Positions 17,001 to 25,613 of a stretch of 64,000 nucleotides of DNA are shown here, in pieces. The translations under genes were made by a program, and so were the position numbers. The DNA is from Pseudomonadota bacterium (GTDB lineage: Bacteria; Desulfobacterota; Desulfobulbia; Desulfobulbales; JAGXFP01): NCBI GenBank assembly GCA_018823285.1, contig JAHJIQ010000013.1, positions 25,593-89,592 on the forward strand, in the 5' to 3' direction. Under the pieces are notes generated by a model. It saw nothing but the letters and a program-made list of their open reading frames with translations. It was not told the origin of the DNA and did no database searches. Positions within the stretch are counted from its first letter, which is position 1. Every line of letters begins with the position of its first letter.

Positions 17001-20000
17001 GAAATTGGCATCGCTCGCGCAGTCTGCGGTATCATCATTACAACGCCAGATCCGGAATGCGGATTCCGACTCGGTAGTGTCGGTCCAGGAAAGATTTACC
17101 CTGGTCGTGTCAGACGGCGTAACCGTAGCCGAAATTACCGGGGTCGTGATCGTGGTGGTGGCACAGAGCGGTGCGACCGGATGGTACTCAGTCTGCCAGT
17201 CACACGAGGGCCCTGTTTTGACCGCCCTCATCCGATAACAGTAGGTCGTGTCAGAGTTCAGGCCGACGTCCGAGTAGCCGGAGGCGCCGCCGCCAACCGT
17301 AATGGTCTGGCAGGAAACACCCACGCATCGCTCAAGCTCCAGAGCGGTCTCGTCATCATTCAGATCGGTCCAGTCAAGATCGATCCTGGTCTCTGAAACC
17401 CTGGTGACGGAATCAAGGGTCGGGGTCACCATGGCATCGGTGGTGACCGGGATTGATTCATCGCTCCAGTCATCCGGCCACGGCACACCCTCCTCCTCGC
17501 CGATCGCCCGGACCCGATATTTGTACTCGGTTCCGTTACAAACTCCGGTGTCCGAATAGGACTCAACATTCGGCCCGACCGTTACCACCGGGACGAAGGC
17601 GTCCCAGCTGCTGCCGTTATACATGCTCCGTTCAATGGCAAAGTTGGTATTGGAAGTTGTATTATCGTCCCAGACGAGATTAATCCTGGTGGTGTCAAAC
17701 GGGGTCGCGACCAGGTTGGTCGGTTTCGGCGGCGCCAGGGTCGACTCGGTGAACCGGACCGTATCCCCGGTATCCCAGATACAGGCTGCATTGTCCTTCA
17801 CCGCCCGAAGGCGATAGGTATATTCCGTGGAAAGCGAAAGCCCGCTGTCAACATGAACCGACCTGGTCAGGACATAGTTGAATATCCTCGCATCATCAAT
17901 CCGGCCATCAAAATGGAAGGTATACGCGGCCCCCGGGGTAGCTCCGACATAATACGGCGAGGTCCCGAAATCACGCAGCGTCCCGGTGTATGTCAGGGAG
18001 CTCTGCAGGCGGTCATCTACGAACAGTTTGAGCTGTTTGTTCACAGCGTCAACGGTCCCGACCACCTGGTGCCACGAACCGGGCAGATAGGTATCGGAGG
18101 ATAAAGCGGAAAAAGGCTGGTCCTGATCGTTGTAAACGGTAAGGGCAAACCTGCCGTTCGAATTATAGAATATACCGGTATGCCAACCCGGCCTGGAGAT
18201 GATCGTATAATTATAGTTATTGGCCGGCGGATTGGGATCGGTGGCCGGCGGGACCGTGTCCGGATTCACCCAGGCGGCAAAGGTAAAGCTGCCATCGGTC
18301 AGATCCTGCAGGGTAGCGGAATTGGGGATCTGAATATAATCGTCCACTCCGTCAAATTCTCCGACCAGCCCCCGCTCCGGATCCGTAACGATCCCTGCCC
18401 CGTTATAAGAAGTGCCGTGGTTCGCGTTCCCCGAGCTGTCCTGCACATCACCGGCGGTATTGGGCCAGGAGGCCTCCTCCATCAGGTATGCCACCGTAGG
18501 GGTGACCACCGCCACCGGCGGCAACACCAGCGACCAGTCAAAATCAGGGGCTCCGACTGCAACACAATCGGCGTCATTCCCCTTGCAACGCTCCAGCAGA
18601 AAACCGGTTTCGTCATCGGTTTCGTCCAGCCAGGAAAGTTTAATTTCCGATTCGGACAGGGCTTCCGCGGTAAAGCTTGACGGAGAGACGGCGGCTTGCA
18701 CAGTCGGGGTAATCAGATTGCTGTCGTTACTGGTCCAGACGTGGGGCAGATTGTTGCAGGCAACGTCCACCGCCGGATCAAACGCCACCACAGGCAAAGA
18801 CGGAGAAGCGTTCAGGACCCCGATGGAATGAATCAGGACGTCGGAGGTGTACTGGAGGACCCCGATCCGCAGCGGATCAGTGGTGACCAGATTAGCACCG
18901 GTGAGGGTGGTGGTGTCTTTTATCAAGTCCCAGTTCAGATGCCGATAGGTCGCGATGGTGTGCGTGTAACCGCCCCGCAGATAAGACCTGGCCCCGCCTG
19001 TTGGAACGACCTCGACCTTGGTCTCGTACTGGTAGTTGATGTCAAAGTACCTGACATAATCCCGCCCACGATCCACATTGAGTTCGTGGGTGTAATTCAC
19101 GTAGTTGTTATAAGGACCGAAACTGTGGGCAAAACCGGCCACACTGATACTGGAAGTCTGATCGGTCTCCCAACCGCCATACCAATGCCGCTGACTGTAA
19201 CTTGAGGTCAGAGGCGTCCAGCGAAAATACACGGTCGGGGCAGCTGCGCGATCAAAAGTCCTTTTTGAGATCAGCGAAAGCCAGCTGGTATCCTTATAAT
19301 CAAGATAAAGCCCGTCATTCTGGTAAATTTCATTCTGCGCGTCATCGTTTTCCTGCCATTCGGCGGTATCGATGGTTGTCCCCGCAAAATCATCGAAGAA
19401 ATCAAAGACCCCGGTTCCGTCGCTGGTATCCAGGGCTTCGGTATTGCCCCAGTAGAGGTAGAGATTGTCACCGTCCGCCGGGGTGCGCAGCCAGATCACC
19501 GCGCTGACCCCGTCGGTTTTCTTGTCAAACCAGTGGGGGATGACTTCTCCGTAAGCTTCCGAACCATCGGTGAAGCGGTAGAAGCGCAGGTCACCAAAGT
19601 CAGCCTGCATACCGGCAACATGATTCACCGTGAATTGAACAACCGTCTCCGGAGTGAAAGGGGTGATGGAGATCTTCTGCCGCTTGGTCCAGCAACCGTT
19701 CATACCGCCGGGAAGATCCTGGCTGATGGCCCTGACCCGGTAAGTATACTGCGAGTTTTCACAGACCGAGGTGTCGGTATACCCATTCACCCCGGCATCA
19801 AGTGCGGAGGTCTGGTCCACGGTAAAGGTGGCCGTACAATCTCCGTCACACCGTTCCAGGATAAAGCCGGTCTCATGTGCCGTGGTGTCGGTCCAGGAGA
19901 GATCGAGCCGGGTCGTATTCGGTGAGACCGCAGAAAGAGAGATTGGCGGAATAGCGGTGTCTGCCGAAACCTGAGGCGTTGTGAAAGCGGTCTGCCAGGA

Positions 20001-23000
20001 GCAGGCCCCTGCAGACTTGACCGCCTTGACCCGATAGTCGTAGGTGGTATCGGGGATCAGCCTGCTATCAACCGCAGTGACCATACCTGTACCCGCGCTG
20101 GGAGGAAAGGTGACCTCGATGCAGGAGGCGCCGATGCAACGCTCGACCACAAAGCCGGTCTCATCGATAGTGCTGTCGGTCCAGGAAAGTTCAATCTCCT
20201 CTTCGTTGAGGCGCAGGGCGGACAGGGCCGATGGCGCAACCGCACTGCCGGTTGACGCTGTCAGTTCATCGATGCTGGCCGGAGTTTCCCAGACCGGCAC
20301 GGTGGTTCTGACCGCCTTGACCCGATAGGTATAGGTTCCGGAGCAAGCTTCGGTGTCGGTCCAGCTGACAGTCCCGCCCATGCCGGGATTCGGTCCGGTG
20401 GTAAAAGAATCATTCACCACAAATGCGCCGGTACAGTCACCGGTACAGCGTTCAATGACAAAGTTTTCCTCAAATTCGGTGTTGTCCTGCCAGGTCAGAT
20501 TAACATGTGTCGTCACATCGACCGGATCAGTTTCTGCGCTCAGCAGAACAGGAGGGCCCGGAAGTAAGGTTGTGCCCTGGTCATAACCGCCGGCGCCGCT
20601 TTCCCAGCCGATCCCGGCGCCGCAGGCGGCAGGAGTGGCCTTGAACGCAGTCACCAGATAACGATAGATCTGGTTTGCATCAAGAAATTCATCACTGTAG
20701 GTCGTTGGAATATTGCCGCCGCCATAGTAATCGGCAACTTCAGCAGCACCCAAAGCCCGGTTATAGATGGTAACCTCATCTATCTCACCATTAAAATCAC
20801 CCCAGAAACCGGTAGGAGTGACCGCCTCGCCGTCCGGCCTGGCCATCCCGATGGTCAGCGGTGAAGAAGCACTGTCACTTAACAGTCCTTCCGGATCATC
20901 CCATTGCGCAAGAAGTGCTCCATCCAGATACAGCTTGGCTTCAAAGGTATCAGCCGCATTCTGATCATAGGTGAAGACAAGATGATACCAGATGTTGTTC
21001 TGGATGTTACCGTCGACCGCCAGGCCGAGTTCGGCACTCTTGGTTTCATTCACATCACTTGCGGTGTCAAGATACAGCTCAATATAGCGACCATCGGTGC
21101 CGATCTCAAAGTTGTCGTTGGTAACGGCCGACGACTGGGCGATCAGCACGTTATTGATGTTATGGTTGGTTGCCGAAACTGTTTCCGAATCACGGCGGAA
21201 ACGCAGCTCCACCGAAAAGGCACCCGGCGCATCCATGGCATCGAGATCACCCAGATCGACATAATCGTCCGTTCCGTCAAAAACACCCCGCTCAGCATCG
21301 CCATATGAGGTCCCGTCGAGATTATTCCCGGAACTATCGAGAACATCCGGGCTCCCCGATGTCCAGGAGGACTCGTCCATCTTCAACGAAACGATGCTGT
21401 CCAGCGGGGCGCTCACCAGGGCCACCGGCGAATCGGTTGCCGGATCAATGGTGCAGCCGGGTCCCGCGCACCGGTATATCCTGAAACCGGTCTCATCACC
21501 ATTGGTATCCGACCAGGCAAGATCGATCCTTCCTTCCGACTGAGGAATCACCGAAGTGATGACCGGATCGGCCGGGCCGGGGGTGGTCGCTTCGGCGTAG
21601 GCCCACAAAGGCTCTTCACCCCAGAGGGTGTTCACCGCTCGAATCCGGTAGGTGTATGCCTGGGCCGGGCACACGGTTGGGTCGTCGAAACTGACCCCAC
21701 CGGCTGGTACACTGCCAAGATAGGTAAAGGAGAGATCGGAGGTGCCGCAATTCGCGGCGGTGTCGTCACACCGCTCGATCCTGAAACTTTCCTCGCCGTT
21801 CAGCACATCATCCCAGGTGAGCTGCGTTCTGGTCGTGGTAACGGCAGCCGCGCTGAAATTTACCGGGGCCGGCGGCACCGTGGTTGTGACCTGCCGGTAG
21901 AGCCAGCGGGAGTCTTCACCGCTTGCGGCGACGGATGTTTTCAGCCGGAAACAGTAGGTCTGATCCATGGCCAGACCGGTTTCGGTATGGCCGGTGTCCG
22001 TCGGCCCGAAAGTTCGCTGCCAGGTGGTGTCGGTGTCGATGATGGGACAGGCCCCGACTTTCCCTTCCAGGGAGAAACTGTCGGCAGCGGGCGCGTTGTT
22101 GACCCAGCTGAAATCCACCGAAAGATAGTGCGGCGTTACGGTAAACGGCGCCGGGGCCTGCAGAACATAACCCTCGCAGAGCATGACCAGATAGTCGTAA
22201 TCGCCGGCGGGGTTCATGGTATTGCCGGCGACAAACCCCTCGCCGTAGCGGTTGAAAGTGACCGCCGCCGCCATCTCATCAAGCGGTGGGTAATGCCCGC
22301 CATCGTAAGAGGTTGAGCCGAGAATTTCCCCGGCATAATCATATTTGACGGCCAGCAGGTCTTTGGAACCGCCGGTTCCCATCGTCCCCGCAATGCAGAT
22401 ACTTCCGGATCCGTCCATACCCATGGCCTGCACCTTGTCATCGGTTGCCGGCGAGTCATACATATCATCCCAGATCACAGCCCCGGCGGTGGTATACCGG
22501 GTCATCCTGAACTCATTGTTGCCAACCCCCAGATTCCAGGTGGCCGCTGCAACAAACTCATCATCATTGCGATCCATCTCAATGGCAACAATCCTGTCGT
22601 CACCATTGCCGGGACCGTTCTCAATAATCGGCGCACCCCATACCTCGGCGCCATCGCCGGAAGCCAGTTTGACCAGATAGGTGTCCCTGTTGCCGCCGCC
22701 GGCAACAAAACCGGCCACATAGACGTCACCGGATGAATCCGTCGTTACATCTGCCGGCTCATCGTCACCGTTCCCGCTGTCATGCACCACCGTCCAGATG
22801 ACTTCTCCGGCAACCTTCCCTGCGGCAACACAGGCAGCGCTCGTATCGACCGCACAATATTTTCTGGTGATCATATCATAGCCGCCGCCGGACATGACCC
22901 AGCCGGTCATGATGATATTTCCTTCCTGGTCAATGGTGAGCGCCACCGGCCGGTCATCTTCACCGCTGTAATCGTAATCGTCCGCCCAGAGCCTGGTCCC

Positions 23001-25613
23001 GTCACTGAGGTAATAGAGAACGTAGATATCATAGTTACCGGCAACATTCTGACCATAACCGGCCACCGCCACGTTGCCGCTCCCGTCCGTGACCGACTCT
23101 ATGGCCTGGACGTAGTCGTCACCGCCGCTGCCGTCATACTGGTCTTCCCAGATAAAGGGGTCGCCGAACGGCGGCGGCCCCGAGGCAGGATATTTTCTGG
23201 TGTACACATCGTTGGTCGCTCCGTAACCGCTTGTAAACAGGTACGAACTCCCGGACACCACAACATCGTTGTTCTGGTCCACGGTGAGACACTGGGCCAT
23301 GTCGTCACTGTTGCCGGGATCATCATAATGATCATCCCAGAGCTGGCCGACATAACCATCAAGGATGGCTGCGTCAACATATCCGCCGTTATCGGTCAGC
23401 GTCCAGACGCTGTTCGCATGGTCCCACGAGAGGGTGATGCCGATCGCGTTTCGGTCGATCTTGTCTTCATTGTGTTCCGGCACGGTGATGGCGGAGAGCG
23501 TTGTATTTCCTACCGCATCACCGGTATGGGCTCCGGGAATGACCGCCCCGCTCAGGGTTGTGTCGAATACCACGCCGGCATCGGCCGTCAGGGGAGCTGT
23601 AAAATCAGCCTTTATATCGGCAAGCCCATCGCCATTCAGATCGAGCGATACAGAACCGGCATCACTGTAAATCAGATCATGCTGCAATTTGACCGTGTAG
23701 TAATCAAAACCGGCCGAGATCGTGCTGAAACCGGTGACGACCGGATCAAGGTCCGGGCCCACCGCAATATCCATGGCCACATCATCACCGCTGTCCGGAC
23801 CGTCATAGCGAAAAACCCAGCCCGGATCGTTGTTCATGCTGATCACCGTGGTCTTGGCATAGATCTCGGGGCTGTAATGAGAATACTCCTCCAGGGCGGA
23901 ATTGTACCCCCGCACCCGGTAATAGTATTTGGTGTGCGGCGCAAGCCCCACGCCCTGTTCGTCGTCCCGGTAGGTTGTGATATCCTGGCCGACCGTATCG
24001 ATCGCGACGTATGTGCCGCCGGTGCCGATCTTGCGCTCGATGATAAACTCTGACTCATTGGGATTAGGCGCATTCGAGTTATCCGTCCAGAGGAGATCGA
24101 TCGTGTTCTCATCGACGACCGTCGCCTTCAGGTTGGTGGGAGTCTCCAGATCACCCGGATTGTAGCGGATAGCGTAATAATCATAATCAAGAGTTGCCGT
24201 GGTGGACTTGTCGGACCAGCCGGCCACATAAACCTTGCCATTCACATCCCGACCGACATAGATGGCGACATCATCCTTGCTGACCACCGTATTGTTATAG
24301 GTGGCAGCGGCAGGCCAAAGTTCATGGCCATTGTCCTTATTGTATTTGAGGGTGGTAAAATCATCGTCCGCCCCATCCTTGGCGGTGTAACCGGTGACCA
24401 TCACTCTGACATTATTGACCGTCAGTGAGGCTGGAATATCGCTGTTGCTGCCGCCCGAGCTGTAGAATGATGTCCAGGTCGGAAAGCCGGTCGCGCCGTT
24501 GTAACGGATGGTCACAAAATCACTCATCCCGGTGACCGTAAGAGTAACGCCGGTGACATAGATATCACCGTTTGCGTCAAGAACCAGATCGCGGGGCCGA
24601 TCGGGTCCGTTATCCGGATCAGCGTAAGTCATCTCCATACCGGGGATGACTGTGCCGTTTGTGCCGTTATACTTGACCGTGTAGAGATCCTCGTTCGCAA
24701 CACTGTTCAGAACAGTTCCGGTCACGACCACATCTCCGGCCGCATCCATCGCAAGATCAACGCCCTCGTCATTGCCGAAGGTCCCGACCCGGACCGTGTC
24801 CCAGATCTTCCCGCCGTTGAAATCATATTTTACGGTCAGCATTTCCCAGCCGTTAGCCGCCGTCAGGCTCTTGCCGGTGACGGCAATTCCATCTGGGCCG
24901 GCGGTTATCGCCGTAAACCGGTCATGGTCATTTTCGGAGATATTGTTATAGCTCGTATCCGGCCACATTCTGGCGCCACCGGGGCTGTACTTGACAACCA
25001 GTCCATCGTCCTTGCCGTTACTGCCCGGGGTAAAGCCGGCCACATAGACGTTGTTCAGGTAATCAACCGTCATGGCCACCGCATAATCATCGCCGGTTCC
25101 GGAAAAATTATAGGTTTTCTCCCAGATCACAACGCCGGTGGCGCCATTATATTTCACCGTATGAAAATCGACGTTCCCGCCGCTGTTCGTCGCATGCCCG
25201 GCAACAATTACGTCACCGGCGCTGTCGATGACCACAGCTGCCGGGCGATCCTCACCACCACTGAGATCAAAAGGCGGGGCGGTCCACTTGAGGGCGGAGC
25301 CATCCGCTTCGAGCTTGACCGTATAGAAATCATCCCCGTTACTGTCGGTATAACCGGTGATGACCAATTCACCACTGACCGGATCCAGAGCGGCCGCAGT
25401 GGCGGTCTGTTTGCCGGCCTTGGAGTCCCGGTACTGCCACTCAATGTCTCCACCAGCCGCGAAAACAGCCCCCCCATACCCGAAGGCAAACACCAGCGTC
25501 AGCAGGGCCACTTGCAAAGTTGTACCCAGCTGACTCTGGATATCTCGACACCTCAACATGTTGATCATAACGTTATTCCCGCCGGTTTTATTGGATGTCA
25601 TATTTATCACCAT
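14010..25613 (-). CDS. Giant secreted mosaic protein: beta-propeller, FN3, LamG and DUF2341 modules
   Basis: This 3867-residue protein has a leader with a hydrophobic core (VALLTLVFAFGYGGAVFAA, about 34-52). Two blocks of SBBP/propeller-like repeats follow, at about 53-490 and 600-1170, separated by an FN3 domain. From there to the C-terminus comes a long chain of FN3-like modules, each with a motif like ETGFxIERC; I count 15 in total. Two LamG/concanavalin-like domains are inserted at about 1408-1630 (DGTDDYVDLG) and 2378-2580 (DGVDDYIQIP). Two DUF2341 domains lie at about 1978-2280 (LYLYWGN) and 2920-3195 (VNLYYGN). The composition indicates a surface or extracellular adhesin or scaffold that binds glycans or minerals (inference). 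No sortase, autotransporter or Por-type C-terminal signal is visible. Its ATG overlaps the stop of the 35-heme cytochrome, so the two are translationally coupled. Confidence 0.9.
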   Translation of the reverse strand: MVINMTSNKTGGNNVMINMLRCRDIQSQLGTTLQVALLTLVFAFGYGGAVFAAGGDIEWQYRDSKAGKQTATAAALDPVSGELVITGYTDSNGDDFYTVKLEADGSALKWTAPPFDLSGGEDRPAAVVIDSAGDVIVAGHATNSGGNVDFHTVKYNGATGVVIWEKTYNFSGTGDDYAVAMTVDYLNNVYVAGFTPGSNGKDDGLVVKYSPGGARMWPDTSYNNISENDHDRFTAITAGPDGIAVTGKSLTAANGWEMLTVKYDFNGGKIWDTVRVGTFGNDEGVDLAMDAAGDVVVTGTVLNSVANEDLYTVKYNGTNGTVIPGMEMTYADPDNGPDRPRDLVLDANGDIYVTGVTLTVTGMSDFVTIRYNGATGFPTWTSFYSSGGSNSDIPASLTVNNVRVMVTGYTAKDGADDDFTTLKYNKDNGHELWPAAATYNNTVVSKDDVAIYVGRDVNGKVYVAGWSDKSTTATLDYDYYAIRYNPGDLETPTNLKATVVDENTIDLLWTDNSNAPNPNESEFIIERKIGTGGTYVAIDTVGQDITTYRDDEQGVGLAPHTKYYYRVRGYNSALEEYSHYSPEIYAKTTVISMNNDPGWVFRYDGPDSGDDVAMDIAVGPDLDPVVTGFSTISAGFDYYTVKLQHDLIYSDAGSVSLDLNGDGLADIKADFTAPLTADAGVVFDTTLSGAVIPGAHTGDAVGNTTLSAITVPEHNEDKIDRNAIGITLSWDHANSVWTLTDNGGYVDAAILDGYVGQLWDDHYDDPGNSDDMAQCLTVDQNNDVVVSGSSYLFTSGYGATNDVYTRKYPASGPPPFGDPFIWEDQYDGSGGDDYVQAIESVTDGSGNVAVAGYGQNVAGNYDIYVLYYLSDGTRLWADDYDYSGEDDRPVALTIDQEGNIIMTGWVMSGGGYDMITRKYCAVDTSAACVAAGKVAGEVIWTVVHDSGNGDDEPADVTTDSSGDVYVAGFVAGGGNRDTYLVKLASGDGAEVWGAPIIENGPGNGDDRIVAIEMDRNDDEFVAAATWNLGVGNNEFRMTRYTTAGAVIWDDMYDSPATDDKVQAMGMDGSGSICIAGTMGTGGSKDLLAVKYDYAGEILGSTSYDGGHYPPLDEMAAAVTFNRYGEGFVAGNTMNPAGDYDYLVMLCEGYVLQAPAPFTVTPHYLSVDFSWVNNAPAADSFSLEGKVGACPIIDTDTTWQRTFGPTDTGHTETGLAMDQTYCFRLKTSVAASGEDSRWLYRQVTTTVPPAPVNFSAAAVTTTRTQLTWDDVLNGEESFRIERCDDTAANCGTSDLSFTYLGSVPAGGVSFDDPTVCPAQAYTYRIRAVNTLWGEEPLWAYAEATTPGPADPVITSVIPQSEGRIDLAWSDTNGDETGFRIYRCAGPGCTIDPATDSPVALVSAPLDSIVSLKMDESSWTSGSPDVLDSSGNNLDGTSYGDAERGVFDGTDDYVDLGDLDAMDAPGAFSVELRFRRDSETVSATNHNINNVLIAQSSAVTNDNFEIGTDGRYIELYLDTASDVNETKSAELGLAVDGNIQNNIWYHLVFTYDQNAADTFEAKLYLDGALLAQWDDPEGLLSDSASSPLTIGMARPDGEAVTPTGFWGDFNGEIDEVTIYNRALGAAEVADYYGGGNIPTTYSDEFLDANQIYRYLVTAFKATPAACGAGIGWESGAGGYDQGTTLLPGPPVLLSAETDPVDVTTHVNLTWQDNTEFEENFVIERCTGDCTGAFVVNDSFTTGPNPGMGGTVSWTDTEACSGTYTYRVKAVRTTVPVWETPASIDELTASTGSAVAPSALSALRLNEEEIELSWTDSTIDETGFVVERCIGASCIEVTFPPSAGTGMVTAVDSRLIPDTTYDYRVKAVKSAGACSWQTAFTTPQVSADTAIPPISLSAVSPNTTRLDLSWTDTTAHETGFILERCDGDCTATFTVDQTSALDAGVNGYTDTSVCENSQYTYRVRAISQDLPGGMNGCWTKRQKISITPFTPETVVQFTVNHVAGMQADFGDLRFYRFTDGSEAYGEVIPHWFDKKTDGVSAVIWLRTPADGDNLYLYWGNTEALDTSDGTGVFDFFDDFAGTTIDTAEWQENDDAQNEIYQNDGLYLDYKDTSWLSLISKRTFDRAAAPTVYFRWTPLTSSYSQRHWYGGWETDQTSSISVAGFAHSFGPYNNYVNYTHELNVDRGRDYVRYFDINYQYETKVEVVPTGGARSYLRGGYTHTIATYRHLNWDLIKDTTTLTGANLVTTDPLRIGVLQYTSDVLIHSIGVLNASPSLPVVAFDPAVDVACNNLPHVWTSNDSNLITPTVQAAVSPSSFTAEALSESEIKLSWLDETDDETGFLLERCKGNDADCVAVGAPDFDWSLVLPPVAVVTPTVAYLMEEASWPNTAGDVQDSSGNANHGTSYNGAGIVTDPERGLVGEFDGVDDYIQIPNSATLQDLTDGSFTFAAWVNPDTVPPATDPNPPANNYNYTIISRPGWHTGIFYNSNGRFALTVYNDQDQPFSALSSDTYLPGSWHQVVGTVDAVNKQLKLFVDDRLQSSLTYTGTLRDFGTSPYYVGATPGAAYTFHFDGRIDDARIFNYVLTRSVHVDSGLSLSTEYTYRLRAVKDNAACIWDTGDTVRFTESTLAPPKPTNLVATPFDTTRINLVWDDNTTSNTNFAIERSMYNGSSWDAFVPVVTVGPNVESYSDTGVCNGTEYKYRVRAIGEEEGVPWPDDWSDESIPVTTDAMVTPTLDSVTRVSETRIDLDWTDLNDDETALELERCVGVSCQTITVGGGASGYSDVGLNSDTTYCYRMRAVKTGPSCDWQTEYHPVAPLCATTTITTPVISATVTPSDTTRVNLSWTDTTESESAFRIWRCNDDTADCASDANFTEIKNAGPNQRSWSDETVCSGKTYTYKVEAQSDGLPVNGFSNGGGGSWSRRRALAITGFQANQTALVTIPYDSDMLADFADLRFVDADTGLELPYVIDSKTDGVQAKVWFVTGNLNAVNLYYGNPSATSSPSTMAAVMASAEFFDDFQGTAIDSDKWVEIDTAVGQISQNNALLLSSVDNSWNAALISKKTFPRTVGMVLYMQVRPENGPTSDNLMAGWEMNQTTNPSYTQLIYGLFWPNFGNIDVYEKASGRSYIVATPYIANTDYEVKIELKSAGARYYLRGGAYPDWRLIQETTNYTDATLRVAFTQYNHQMKVNMVAVAGPGTMGITLGAEESTPVEVWNSLRSDSDTVITALHSQPVMDQSTTIGVTESSIQVGWNDINPDESWFRIERGDETCANFDEIGQTAGQDIFTYLDTGADLPDGALAYNTTYCYRVQAHKDGAACDWDSGFVSTATATTDIPGPENLIADGVENTRVELTWDDTTSSETGFVIDRCTGDKTFCDGDPDNRYSQLATVGAGIDYYSDTSVCPDTVYSYRVKAVRSGEWVSVPSPSDDATTSGAPTAPGGLALTEVYDQQNDSRRIDLVWTDVNSDETGFRIERCDQTASGDCDTLDTNYSEIGSLLNHDGFTAGIGSMWVQGGRLGLGAWDYTPLVNLSDETGSVAISEAGGTAVLESSSTAGTGVNWNQALLGLADPASLGSGDLDLEFTWVLPAVTLPESASHQHIHTRLQMNMGVDRILLDRAVDEVNGSYYRAEILLNGVMSEQIAVTSDTAGKFRMIRAGASYTLYYWDWQARGWQAILSKAGADPGAVPSFVAIRQFAHQSEAGVSLQAVIDDFRINSEVATIYRDSDNLAASTDYYYQVRAFKETSCPAWDNLYTAKVNELTNPAAPVLTATAGGSRKISLVWTDNAADEEGYEIEKMIFGGQFIKIAEVGPGSVGYIDTTTLDPGATYTYRVRAHRDGHTSYSAYSNEDSATTDVIGGGGLDDTTCR

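Noticed and set aside
22782..24053. 423-residue open frame on the plus strand inside the FN3 giant gene
   Set aside because: It runs opposite a well-supported gene with clear domains, has no recognisable motif, and is explained by codon bias on the other strand. The same applies to other long plus-strand frames over the cytochrome genes.
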